Assembly (NCBI RefSeq): GCF_036850765.1
Contig: NC_089495.1
Location: forward strand, 25,202,875 to 25,266,874
From: Saccopteryx bilineata
Lineage: Eukaryota; Chordata; Mammalia; Chiroptera; Emballonuridae
Direction: 5' to 3'
Length of the DNA stretch: 64,000 nt
The position numbers were made by a program, and so were the translations under genes. The notes beneath the pieces are model-generated. The model was not told the origin of the DNA and searched no databases. It saw only the letters and a program-made list of their open reading frames with translations. Below are positions 1-13,331 of this stretch, piece by piece. The stretch's first letter is position 1; each line of letters starts with the position of its first letter.

Positions 1-3000
1 TTTTTATTATGGTAAAGGAAAAAAACCCCAAAGAATGTTGACGGGTTACTGTGCCGAAGCTTCCCTTTCTTCCTTCAAAGCTTTTCTCAAGGACACGAAA
101 CACTCTTCCTAATTACTTCTTATTGATTTCTTGACATTTCTGCTCAACATTGACTGCTTATTTTTAGGACTCAAAGGATGCTAGCTAAAAAATGTTAATG
201 GTGCATTTCAAAGTACAGAGTGCAATATTTTAGTCATGTTTCTTACATGCACTTAAAGAGTGTGAAAAACTATATAACCATTTTTGCTATGTATCTCAAT
301 TGTCTCTTTCTGCAGCAATGAATGTAAAATTCTATGATCCTCTGATTTCTTCCATAGCTTTAATTTATTTTGAACACTAATCAGTGGCTTATACTACAAT
401 ATTTCAAATTTTAAATAAGTGAAGATAAGACTTAACACGGTCAACTGAATAAAAAATGAGTAACAGTCAACTGAATAGAGAAATTAAGCAAATCAAGTGT
501 ATTATAAAGTCTTACTCCAATTTTGTAGTCATTTGCCATTAGTAAACACTTTAATTATATCTGCCACTCTCTTTATAACATTAGTTTTTTTAAGGCTGAA
601 TATGTAAAGCAAGTGTGATTAGATGATCCTTACATGTAATTTAACCTAAAGAAAGCTGTCTTAAATTAGCTATTTACTGCAAGACCCATTTTTAAAACCT
701 TCTTGTGGGTGATTTATATGTTATATGAAAATGAAGTTAAAGAAAATTACCAGTCAACAAAATGAGCCTCATTTCACATATCACTGGAGGTAATTTTTCA
801 TTTTATATCATGTATGTGCATCTCTTATAAATGTTTTTCTTTTTTTCCTCTATCTCTTTACTGACTACAGTTAGTTTTTAAAGGAATGGTGTTATTAATA
901 TTACATTTGAGGTCAGTCAGCAAACTTATGCAAATACTGTGTTGTACAGACATCATAACTAAATTTAGCATTTCATTTGGAATAGTTCCTGCTGTCATAA
1001 CTCCTCAAAGATGTCTATAACTCAGTGTATTTATATTTATATATGCATTTGTATGCACATGCATAATTTCTCTTGCTCTGGCTTCATAAAGAAACAAATG
1101 AGGTCATTTTTTTAAAACTTGGACATCATTAATAAATGAAAATTAAATAATTTTTCTGAAAATAATTCAAAAAAGAAAATGAACGTTGAGTAACAACTAT
1201 TACAATGCTGCAACACCAGGTAGCCATATCATCGAATTTCTGGCAACTCTCCTAATTTAGACTAAACTGTCAGGGTCAGTTTACTTTTCTAGTTCTTAGG
1301 AAAGTTAATTGAAATGATTGCTGTCTTTTTCTGAAATAGACAATAAAAAACTAGATGACATGGATTGAGCATTTTCCCTGATTTAATACAAAAATAACAT
1401 CAATTTGACCAACATTGGCCTTTTGTCTTCTGCTAAGAAAGCAGATCTAAATATAATGTAAGAGTCATTCCCTGACATATAATTTACAAACATAGGCAAA
1501 TAGTCAGAAAGTGATACTTTCTGGAAGGTGGAAGAATATGGCTTCTCTAATAAATAGTCTGTGGAAAGAATTTCAATTTTTTGTTGTTTGTTTATTTTTA
1601 ACTCCAAGGTCAGATGCGTAGTTCTGGAATGAAAGAATCATGAGATGGAATGCTTCGTGGATATATGTATTGTTGGCCTTGCAGTGGATCTTGGAATTCC
1701 TCTCCACACTATTTGAAATACTGGGAGCAAAAGCATGCTAGTTAACTTCTTTCAGCATCAGTTTCTTCATCCGTGAAAAGGATAAAATGTTAACTATTTC
1801 TTTATATTCTTGTGATGGCTACAGGGCTAGAACATCTGGGCCACTATATTTAATGAATATTAAAGTCTTTTTCCTTGCTAAGAATTGTGTCTTCTTTACC
1901 ATGTAGATAACTTTTGAGTTTTCTTCAGTCTCTTTTTCTCCTCCAAAAAAAAGTGGGGGTGATCAGAAAAAATAGAAGCAAAAGACAGACCTTTACAATT
2001 TACAACAAACATTTTCGATGCCACTGTCTTGGTGAATATGATTTCTACTTCCAAAGAGAAGATTTCTGAGGAAAATGATACAGTTTCATGATAGATAAAG
2101 AGGAAGATACTTAAGAAGAAAATATAGTATACAGAAAACTTTTTCATCTCTACCATCATGAAATGTCTTCTCTTTCTGCTACTATTTCTTTTGTATTTTT
2201 CTGTTGACCTACCTGGATAATCATTATAAAGCCAGAACACAGTAGATAGTGTGCTCAGTTGAAATGGTAGTTGTGAGCATATTTAACAGACCTCTTTGGT
2301 GTTTAACTCTTTGCTTCATTAAGATATATTTTATGATGGGTCATGTTTCTAGAAATATGACTATTAAGAATGGGTAAATTTATTTCTCCTATGATAAGAA
2401 AGTCAACAGAAGAGTTATTGTATTCCCAGAAAGATGACAGTGATTTTGAGATTTCACAGAATGGTGGATATTGGGCATGAGCATTCACTTGAGTAAGTAG
2501 TAAGCCTTTCAAGGCCCATTTCTTTATAGTTTTCTCTTTGAGCCAATAATGACTATGATGATTCAGTCTCCTACACCTTGTAGAAACCATATCCCCAACA
2601 GTTTTTTGTAGACCTTAGTTCTCCCAGCATGTAAACGAATCAAGATGATCTCTGAGTTTCATGCTACTAAGACAGAAAAGGGCCATTTCTATCACGAGTA
2701 AAGATGATAGTCTAATTTAAATTGTTACAATCTTTCTTTATTTTTTAATTTAATTTCCTGTTTGGATCATATATTTAGTGGGAATTGCCTGTGAAGAGTT
2801 TAGTAGCCTTATATATATTAATAAGCAGGTCTATTTGTTATTTGTTTTTGACAAAAGAAGTTGCAGATAGGAAATGAGAGAAGTATGTTGGGTAATTTAG
2901 TATTCTCTTCCTAGTTAGCAACATCTGTGCATATTCTTCAACTTTTGAATGATTTTTAAGAATCTTGTCATTTATTTTAAATTATGCCTGGGGTATTGGC

Positions 3001-6000
3001 AATGCTACACATAGCAAGTTCTATATTCAGAATCAGTACAGATCTATGTCAACCTCATTAAAATGATTACTTCTTATCTAACTTAGAACATATCATTAAG
3101 TCATCAAGTTTACTAAGCATTGAGGGCATGTTCTTTCTGTTATTTTGATTAGAAAATGTCCGCAATTATTTTTAGGGTGGTTATGGTTAACACTTCAATG
3201 CCAGTCCTGGTAGTTTATGTTATTACTTATGATAGTGATAGATTCCATCTGTCTGGACCTCTGCTCCTATGGTTCTGTGATCTAAGACCTGTTGGAACTT
3301 TGTTCTGGCCTCATGCTATGCCTAGTCTCAGAGTTTCTTGTACAATAGAACAAAAGTTTCAATAAAGTAGATCTATTCCTTATCTTTAGAATTGTATTTA
3401 TCATTCATAACTTATTTCATAGGGTTGCTAAAATGGTCAGCAGTATTGTCCTTAGCCTAGAGCACTAATCCCGCAAATCAAAAGACACATCTCACTTCCT
3501 ATTAATCACCATCTCCCTTTTGACCTTTGCATATACTTATAGTTTACCTATTTTACCTGTAGACAATAATTTCAGGAGCTTATATCACATTGCCCATTTA
3601 ACAGATTCCATTTCATGAGACGTCTTCAATTTCTGTAATTTTAGCTTATTGCCATGTTGCTATTATTATAGTTGTGCATGGGAATCTCCAGATTCATGTC
3701 AGGGTTTGTCAAAACTTGCAATTTTTTAGCCCAAGGAATATGGTGTTTTCTACAGGAAGGAACCAGCTGTGGAAAGGAACCACCTTTCAGGTGAACATCA
3801 GAAGCCTTTCCATTGGCTGGAAATCCTCATGTGACTGTTCCGCTTTATTCCCTGAAGGATATTGCAGCCTCATTTACCTCACAAAACTGTCATACTAGAC
3901 CTTCCTAATTGAATTGAACTTCAGATTCAAGATTAGAGCCCCCAAAGAGCTGAGTTTTTAAAGAATCAACAACACACTTTCTGTTCTCTCCTCTCCCACA
4001 CATCTGTCATCACACTACTTCTCTGTTATTGTTGTTTACTTTCTCTCTGACATGCTGGGTACTTCTTTTTATTTTTTTAAATATATGCCAGCAGCATTTT
4101 CTATAGTTATTACTATGGGTTTGCCAATGCCTAGTTCTGACTTCAGAAGAAATATTTTGACACTCTGCATTCATTTATAATTTCCATCTGTTCACCCATG
4201 TGTTCTGCTTGTTCACCTTTGAACAACTAAAATGTGTCATTTACAACGAAAATAACTCACAGATGAAATGGTCTGCAAATCTTCAAAGCAAACAAACATA
4301 CAGGCAAAAAAATGAAAACACACAAAATCACCAAGTGCATATTTGGAGGATTGAATTCGTCAAAGGATAAAATTGAATATAAAAATATTTAAAGAATAAT
4401 TATGAATTCTAGTAGTATTCTTAACTAATGAATCTGCTTATATTCAGTCTTCTTAAAATTATATTTGATTTTATGATGCACTAATGTCAATTAATGAGAC
4501 TAAAACAAAAAATCTAGAAAACAAAGATGGGGTGGAGGAGGGGACCCCAGGGTATTATGGGTGCTTTTCTAACTCTAGGAAAAGAGCTGTGATTACAAAA
4601 GTGAGGAGATTTGGTTAAGGACAAAATAGCCTACATTTCTTATTTACCAGTGAATCCTTCAGTTCCTGTCACTTCGTTTATACCAAAAAACTGAAGAATT
4701 TAAGCAGCCTTTCAATCAAAGGTGACAGAGTGCAATTTGATTTTCCAAAGTAAGGAAAACCCCAGCCACAGGCACACACAGAGAGAATGTTCTGGCAAAT
4801 GGAGGGTCAGCTCCCCAAGCATGAACTACAGGCACAATCCAGTGGCTGTGATGAATCCATGTGGCCATTTGGCGGGTTCTGATAAACTTTTAATGGAGAA
4901 CAGTATGAGGAGAAATGAAGGATTGCTGAATTCTTGCAACATCTGTCTGGTAATTAAGATCCTTTTTCTTTATCGTCACCATTTCACTCCAGATGGTTAA
5001 ATGGTTAAAGTGGTTTCTACAGAACAATGCCTCACTTCCCTGAGTTCTTCTCACTTTGAGAAAAATGCAGACATTAGAATTTTTAGTTTATGACATTGAG
5101 CATTAAATTGCCAGGTGAAGGGGTCCCTCGGTAGGAAAGGTCTTCTACCTGTGATGAATCCCTGCAGTGAGACAGTGACATCCCTTTGATTGTGTCTAAC
5201 ACTCCAAAAAGGTGTGCCATTAAGAATGAAATCTCTGACTCTTTCAACAAAAGTGTTCTATATTTCAAAATTCTTCAGAAATAAGGATTTTTAAGGGGAA
5301 AGCCATGAATGGATCATGCCTTTTTTAAAGAATAGGGTAAAAAGTCTGTTTTCTTCTTCTTACCAAGAGCTCTTGCCTAGGAAGGCCTTGCTTTCTGCTT
5401 AGAAACATAACAAGAACTTGCCTGTAATTGGTGAGGTCTCTCTTGGTGAAGCATAGACACTCACTAACTTTACACGTGTCTCCCCATTATGGTGGTTGCT
5501 GGAGTCTGTGGTTTCTGAACTGGAAATTCTCCTTAGGTATTGACAATGCCTACTGCAGCAGAATACCAGTGCAGGTTTTTACTAGATGTACCATTTAGTA
5601 TTACAAAGTATTTGACTTTTTGAAAGCATTTGAATAAAGGACAAATCTCAACTGAATACAGTTGTCTCCTGTACGGGAATATGAGGAATTAGCAAAGTGG
5701 ACATGTCCTAGGATTGGGTTCTGGGTGCTTTGATTTTTAGGTGGCTTTGTAGAACCGTGTTCCCTTTCAGCTGGTGTGCTGAACATCCATGATTTCCTGC
5801 TTTAAGTTGTTTTCTTTGTTAGTGTTTGGTTAAGAAGCATCTCCGTGATGGATGGAAAGAAAAAGATCTGTATTCAACACATACTGGCAATGTGCACAAA
5901 ATGGTTTATGTTTTAAGAGGGGGAAAGACCTCAGCCATGTTGAATTATTATCATTGCTCCAGGAGATGGAAGTGTTTTATTAGTTCATATACACAGATAG

Positions 6001-8596
6001 CTATATCACCACCAGGAAACAAACTAATAAATTATAACTAAGATCTTCTGTGTGGACCTTCTTAATATTCCCTGTTTCTGGCAGTGCATGCAGCTAGCCA
6101 GGCAAGCTTAGCTAAGGCCCTGACCTCTACCTTTTCTTAATGATGTGGTTCCACATGTCCCTTTTCAGAGTTAACTGTAAGGATGATTTCTACTGAGTTC
6201 TTCAAACAACCGAATGATGTATAGATGTCAGACAGCCAGGCCAAATGGTGAGAGCAAGACACTGAGCACATGGCTTCAGTTTTTAAAAGATATTGTATAC
6301 TTTGGAAAAAGGGTTCAAAATGTGCACCTGCGTGCTTCCACTGAGCAGCAAGTTTTAATGCCAACAGTAGAGAAACAGGTGCCTGTTAGGTAGGAATATA
6401 GAGGCCCAGAAATTAAAAACAGCAACTAAAAACGAAGGCTTAAGGAAAGCATTATACATAATGTAGTCAAGGCTAACTTATCATTTTGGCCCAGTTCCTG
6501 GAAAGGCACAGGATTTGCCTGTAATTTTACCTCCTGCCCCACCCCCATCTCTGAAAAGTATATGCTCTTTAGAGAAACAAAACCTGTTATGAACTAAATA
6601 TTATGAGACCAACTTAGTCCTTTGGGGGCAGGGCAAAAGTTTTCTTGAGGTGAAGCATTTAAAATTATGTGTTTTTCTGAAACCTTGTTTTATTCCTGTT
6701 GAGATTGGTCATGTGTAAATGACAATAACCGTATTGAAAAAAAAAGTTAGATTTCCATGTGTTACTTGGTTACTAGAATTTGTGCTGGGAACCTACAAAC
6801 TGCAGATACACATTTAATAACACATCATGTTGCAAGGAGGGGTGTTTTGCTACTCTGATCACGAACCTGGGAAAAAGGAACTCCTGGGACTTCTGGGAAA
6901 ATATGTGGCCTAAAATTAGCCAAGTGTTGCAGAGAAAGATTCATATGTTCAACATGCTTTTACTACTTTATTCCTTATACACAGGAACCTTTCACCTCGG
7001 TGAGGAAAATGTGCTTATAGAAACAGAATCTGGCTGTTTATGTTCACAACCATCACACAAATCCAGAATTGCAGTAATTTGCCTAAATGTTATTTAGCAA
7101 TAGGCAATCTGGTGTTTTAGAGCTGCAGAGGTGACATTCTAAAGAATATTATTCAGGATTCCTGTGTTAGAGATCCGCTGATCAGAGACCTCACCCAAAC
7201 CCAAAACTTTTGGAAGATTGTGTCTGTATTGTCGAGACCTCTCTTTCTACACTTTTATGACATCTCCTTTATGCAAAACATTGGCAGTTTAGATAATTTG
7301 TTGGAAATTAATTTCTGTCATGAAGATGCTCCCAGAACTCTTAAGGACATCACTGCCTTCATCACCTGCGCAGCTTGTGTTTTCTGGCAAACTATGGCAC
7401 CATCTATTCTAAGTGGGTTCCTTTATATCAACAGACACGTGGTAGAGTCACTTGAGAAAACCATCATGTGACTTGGCTGTGACTTAGAGATTTTCACTCC
7501 ATTATGCCATGAATATTGAATGTTGAGAAGGGGCCTCAGTCTTTTTGTCTCCCATGGGTATTTCCTAGATCATGTGAAGAGTAACGAGAACATGTGTATT
7601 AAGTAGTGTGAACGCCTCAGAAAGCAGTACGATACAAGGTGTGAATTACAAATGAGCTCCAGGATTTAGCTCCTACCCAATTTTAATGTATTGATATATA
7701 AATACAAAGTTGTGTTATTTCTTGAACTGGCTCCTGTTCCTTTCTCATCATTAGTGTGCTGGTTTGAGCAGTCTTCCTCTCTCTCTCCTAGACCTCTGGG
7801 ACAGCTTCTTTACTGGTCTCCTCATCTCACTTTTTTCCCCTTTTGAAAGGGAGGGGATAGACCATTAATTCTCTTAATTATGGATCTACTCAAACACCTG
7901 CTTCTCTCCATGGCCTATATAGTAAACATTAATTCCAGCCAGGTTATCAAAGGCTTCTCTGGTGTGGATGCATTATTATTGTATAGCTTCCTTAACTTCA
8001 CCTGTTTATTTATAATCTATCTCCTAGGCAGACTGAATTGCTACCTTTCCCTGAACATAATTTTTCTTTTACTGTGTCTACAAATTCATTTGCTTTTTCC
8101 TTTAATAGAATCCCCTCTTCTCCCCCAAGCACAGACATAATTCCCCTTCTTTTAAGATGTTTCCTATTCTTCATATTTATATTAGATTCATACCTGGCCA
8201 TCCTAATTAATTGATTTATATTTCCTATTGCTATTGTGAGTATGATCCCCTTATTTCATTGGGGTTTCTTGGTAGATAATACTGGTATCCCATCATATCA
8301 CCTTCAGCTGATAATTCTTTTATCTACTTATTTCCTACAGTTTTGTCATTTTTTCATTCCTACTGACTGCATTGGTTAGAGCAATGTTACATAATAGCAT
8401 CAGTAGTCAACATCCTTGGCTATTTGTTGACATTAATGGAAATCCCTATGTTAAGTACGATTTAAGTTGTTAGCTAAAAGTCAGTATGTATTTAAATGAT
8501 AGACTCATTCTAGTTTTAGATTATAAAGACATGTTTTGAAAAGCCTGAGATTTATAGTTTTTGCATTTTATTTTAAAGATATATAAACAAATATTT

Positions 8597-9400
8597 AAAT
8601 ATGTACATGTATAATATACATTTAAACATACATATCAAATGTATGAAAGTACAAAGAACAGTATATAATGAGTCTCCATGTAGCCATCATCCAATTCAGC
8701 AAATATCAGTTTGTGTCATCTTTTTTGTGTGTATGTGTGTGACAGAGACAGAGAGAGCAACAGATAGGGACAGACAGACAGGAAAGGAGAGAGACGAGAA
8801 AAATCAATTTTTTGTTGCATCACCTTAGTTGTTCATTGATTGCTTTCTCATATGTGCCTTGACCCAGGAGGCTACAACAGAGTGAGTGACCCCTTACTCA
8901 AGCCAGCAACCTTGTGCTCAAGCCAGTGGCCTTGGGCTCAAACCAGTAATCATGGGCTTCAAGCCAATGACCTTTGGGCTCAAGTCAGTGACAATCGGGT
9001 CATGTCTATGTCTCACGCTCAAGCCAGTGACCCCGCGCTCAAGCTGGATAAGACTGCGCTTAAGCTGACGACCTTGGGGTTTCAAACCTGGGTCATCTGC
9101 ATCCCAGTCCGGTGCTCTATCCACCATGTCACCACCTGGTCAAGCAGTTTTGTGTTGTCTTGATTCCCCTCACTTCCCTTTTCTCTTACTATTTTGAAGC
9201 AAATCCCAGACATCTTATCATTTAGTGTATAAATATTTTAGTACATCACTCTAAATGATAACGACCATTTTCAAACATAACCATGATATATTTGACACAC
9301 AAGAAAATGAATTATAACCCCTTTGTAATATTAATTATCTAATCAGTGATCAGATGTCAATATCTTATAAGTAACATACATTTCTAACTATTTAAATCAG
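8597..9400. repeat. Old L1M-type LINE 3' fragment interrupted by a SINE
   Basis: Sequence on both sides of the SINE at 8723-9146 resembles the 3' region of old mammalian L1M elements: the motif CCATGTAGCCATCATCCA before it and TGAAGCAAATCCCAGACAT after it, followed by AT-rich L1-like sequence to about 9.4 kb. The two halves are collinear once the SINE is removed. Boundaries are approximate. Confidence 0.65.
8723..9146 (-). repeat. VES-type SINE, long form with internal tandem modules
   Basis: On the minus strand it starts with a tRNA-like head (GGTGGTGACATGGTGGATAG), has a body of roughly ten 19-25-nt modules of the type CTTGAGC..GGTCACTGG, then the GCACATATGAGAAAGCAATC block and a CT-rich tail. 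Imperfect target-site duplications flank it (TTGTGTCATCTT before, TTGTGTTGTCTT after). This family is characteristic of bats. ORFs inside it on both strands are artefacts. Confidence 0.85.
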
Positions 9401-9519
9401 AATCCAAGTAAATTTTACCCATTGTTATTGGTATATATGTCTCATAATTCTCTTTTAAATGTCTGTATTTTGGACTTTTTAAAAAATTTCACCCTGTTGG
9501 TATTTCTTTAACTCTAGCA

Positions 9520-9568
9520 CTCTCTCTCTCTCTCTCTCTATTCATATATATATATATATATATATATG
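9520..9568. repeat. (CT)n then (AT)n microsatellite
   Basis: A CT dinucleotide run followed by an AT dinucleotide run of about 25 bp. Confidence 0.95.
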
Positions 9569-12125
9569 TATTTATTTAAAGTAACTATATTATTTGCACT
9601 GTAGAGTTCTTCATAGTCTGAGGGTTTTTTGCAATTGAATCCCAAGGAATCTTTTAATATGTTCCTCTATCCTATGTACTTCCTGTAAAATAGTAGTGGT
9701 ATCTGGATATTTAATTAAATTCAGGTTTGATTTTAGAGATATTTGATAGATGGTTTTATAAAAATTAATATCTAATCTCATCAAATGTTGATTTTATATC
9801 TATTAAAATGACCATATGGCTGTTATTCTTTGCTATGCCACACTTCTCTAAATTTGTTAAATATGATTTTACCTCACAGTTTCTATATTTTGACCTTTCA
9901 TCTACTTCCATTTTTAAATGTATTGTAGTTGATGAATGAATTAACCTATTTCATTAAATGTCACATGGTAATTTTAACAGCTCACTGAATATCTGAATTT
10001 TTGATCAGTCCTGTTTGATTTGTTTTGCTGGGTCCTCAAAATAATTGACTGATTTGAAAAGTGACAGATGAACGTTTTCTATATTGACATGACCTTCTCC
10101 TAACATAGTTGGTACTTGTGGGAAATGAAGATTCCAGTAAAAATGTGTGCCTCTCACCTTTAACAAGGTGCAGAGGAGATCTAGAAATATATTGTTCACA
10201 AAAATTAAAGGATATTTCAAAATGAATTTGAAGCAATAAAAAAAGTGATTTTTTTAATTAAACAAGAACATCAGAAAAGCAAACAAAAAGTCAATGAAAG
10301 TTGTTCAATTATGCAAATGAGATGCAAAATAAACTTTTATTTCATTGGTAAAAATGCACTATACAAAAGGCTGAAAGTACTGGAGTATCTGCACATTCCC
10401 TGATCCCCTAATTTTTGTGAGCAGTGTATATCAAATTAAGTCAGTCAAGTGGGCGGCTAATATTTGCTTTGCAGACTAGATGAAGTTTAATATTTTAGAA
10501 TAGCTATTAATGGGAAAAGATTCAAGGGACAGCTTGAAAGTTTATTGAGTTCCAGCTATGGAAACTTTATACTCATATAAAACTGTCAGTGATTAGTAGA
10601 AAATATACAGCAGCGCTTTATTTCTGAAGTTTGGCTTTTTAGATTGTTAACTTCGTAAGGAAGAAAATGTAGCTTTCTTATAACTTTACCCAGTGAATGA
10701 ACCACTGTGGGAAAAGACTCTTTCTCTTCTTCAGAAAAGCTGTGACATCCTACAAGGCATTTATGTCACCCAGATGTTTCTCTAAGAAGCAGTAGATTGT
10801 AGTTGTTACGCTGGGTCATGAGTGAAATGTGCTGTCAGAAAAAAAGAAAGAAAGAAAATGAATAGCAACTTATATGTTTAACAAATAACCTCCCTTGATC
10901 ATTTTATTTTTCTAAGGATAATGCTATCTAATGACACCATATCATTTGCTTAACAACTGGGAACTTAGAATCTGCTTTCTGTTAAGCTACTAATGAGATC
11001 AGTATTATAGCAAAAAAAAAATGTAATTTTGTTTCATGAGGAGAAATACCCGAAGGTCACTTTTCATTCTGCTGAAGAAGGAAGAAAGAACCGTAGGGTC
11101 TGCCGAGAGAGCTTGCATGTGAGAGAGAGAGGGACCTAACGGCAATCTCGTTCACCTGCTTCAGCCCCTATCTGCTTTTAACAAAACAAAAAACGAGCAT
11201 TTCCTAATTTACTTGTGTGACCTTGGGCAGCCTTTCCCTGTGCCTGTTTGGGAAATCTGAGCTAGAGGTATTTTATTAAGGACCATAGAATTATCCTTTT
11301 GAGACAATTTGTATCTTCTATTTTAAATATGAGATAAACTGTAAAATACATTAAGGTTCTTTCTGATCCACCATGCTATGTGTGTTTTAATGATTCCAAG
11401 ACCCAACCAAGTTCATTGTTCAATCTAGTCAATCTTCACTGGCTTTTGGCATCAACTTATTCTTTGAAGCAACTCCCATCTTGTAGGTAGTCTACAAACC
11501 TCTAAGCACTTCCATCTTTGTTCCCCAGGGTGAGACCTCCTACTTCTCCTTTAGAAAGTTCTGGTTCCATTTATGGTCTCACAATGGCTCATCTCTGGCT
11601 TCCCTTTCTGTTTCTTTAGCAGAGTTCAGTAGAGGAGAGGCCAAGGAGATGATATGCTACTTTAAACCACAAATTTGGCTCTGAGAACCTCCCAGTCAGT
11701 GCAGGTGTTTGGTATCCCACTCCTGTCCTTTCTGCCTTTTCAATAATTTATTTGCTATTCAGCATGGGATTGAATTACTCAGAAAAAAAAAAAGTGCCAA
11801 CCCAGAATGACAGTGCTTCCATAGTTGAGTCTGGCTCTGGACTTTTCTTTTGGAAAACCAATGTCATTCGCTTGGCGTCCGTAGACACTGCGTTAGGCAG
11901 CACAGAGTTTATGCTCGGCTTCTGCTCTGAGGTGCATTTTCAGGAGCCACATAAGCACTTTTTTTCCAAGTAGGAGTTCAGAGCTTCTGGTATGTAACTG
12001 CAGAGGAGCTGTATTCTGGGCAAAAATAGTAATTTCAGATTTTATTTTTATACCGGGAGATCAAAGAGCAAGAAAGCATGCAGATTTCTAAATTTATAGC
12101 CATTGAAGATATTGCAGGTAAGGCT

Positions 12126-12152
12126 AAAAACAAAACAAAACAAAACAAAACA
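12126..12152. repeat. (AAAAC)n microsatellite
   Basis: Five copies of an AAAAC pentamer. Confidence 0.9.
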
Positions 12153-13283
12153 ATCTGTAATGTTATAGTGATTGACACTTTCGTATTGCAATATGACAAT
12201 TATTAAAATTAGTATATTTCATTGAGAAAGCTGCTAAGGAAATTGTTAAGAATTAATTGTTCTAAGAGCTGCTAGAAAAGACTCATTCACTGAAGGAAGA
12301 CAGAATCTAAGGATTGTTCCTTGGGTTAAACTCTGTACATTCATGCTAATTCCTGCTAATTGTCAAAGAAGAATAGACTGACTTCTTATCAGCAATTTGC
12401 ATTTGTGTAATGGCTGTGTTCTGTTGCTACTGTATACTTCACTGATAAGGAAAACACCACTTAAAATTAAGCAAGAAAGTAAGCCATCCTTTCCAGCTGT
12501 TTTTGTTGTTTTTTAGCCTGCTTAGAGCAGAAAAAGCCTGGCATTCTATAGGAAACACTGTGCGATTCCATGGGAAAATATTTAGTAGTAGAACAGAGAC
12601 CACTTAACTCCTCAAAATTGTATTTCCTATATTTTGAAAATGATTTTGATATGATTTCTACAATGTTAAGTTATGCTGTGGAATGTCATAGTTTTTAAAA
12701 AAATGTTTTATAGTTTCTGAACTGTTAAAATAACACACAGTATTCTAAGTGGACTTAATTCATGAAACTTGGAAGTTCAGTCAGAAATATTAAAGAATTG
12801 TGTGGATCTTGAAAGTTAAAAACAATTACACATTTAAGACGTTAGTTTTTTTTTCTTTTATCACTGATTGTTCTTCAGTTTATAGGCAATTTTAGTGGTT
12901 GTAAATTATTGACCAGCAATTGTGATGAAGTTAAGATAGAGTAGCTTATTGATATTTACTTACTGCTTTACAATCATGCAGTAGTTACCCTTCCAAACTA
13001 GGCCATCTCTCCGCATATTTAATAGACTAATAAATTGCTGAGAAATACCATTTAAGGCTTGATTATATAGAATTCCAGAGCCTGTGCAGAAGTTATTTTG
13101 CTTCTCATTGTTCCCTATTTATACCATTAGCAGTAGTAGCAGTATTTGTGCACAGCATTGCCACTAAACAGGTATTTTATCACACTTCACTACAAGCCTG
13201 TGGTGCCTCACTTTTACAGCCAGAAGGACAGAGGCAGTTTAGCTGGGCAGGAGTCACACGCATGGTAATGGTACAACCAGAGC

Positions 13284-13331
13284 CATTGGAGTTAGCTGGG
13301 AAGAGTCTACTCTTCCCAGCTAACTCCAATG
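13284..13331. repeat. Perfect 48-nt palindrome (two 23-nt arms, 2-nt loop)
   Basis: The left arm 13284-13306 and right arm 13309-13331 are exact reverse complements, separated only by CT. No transposon-like duplication flanks it. The base pair outside the arms does not match, so the palindrome ends sharply. Confidence 0.95.
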
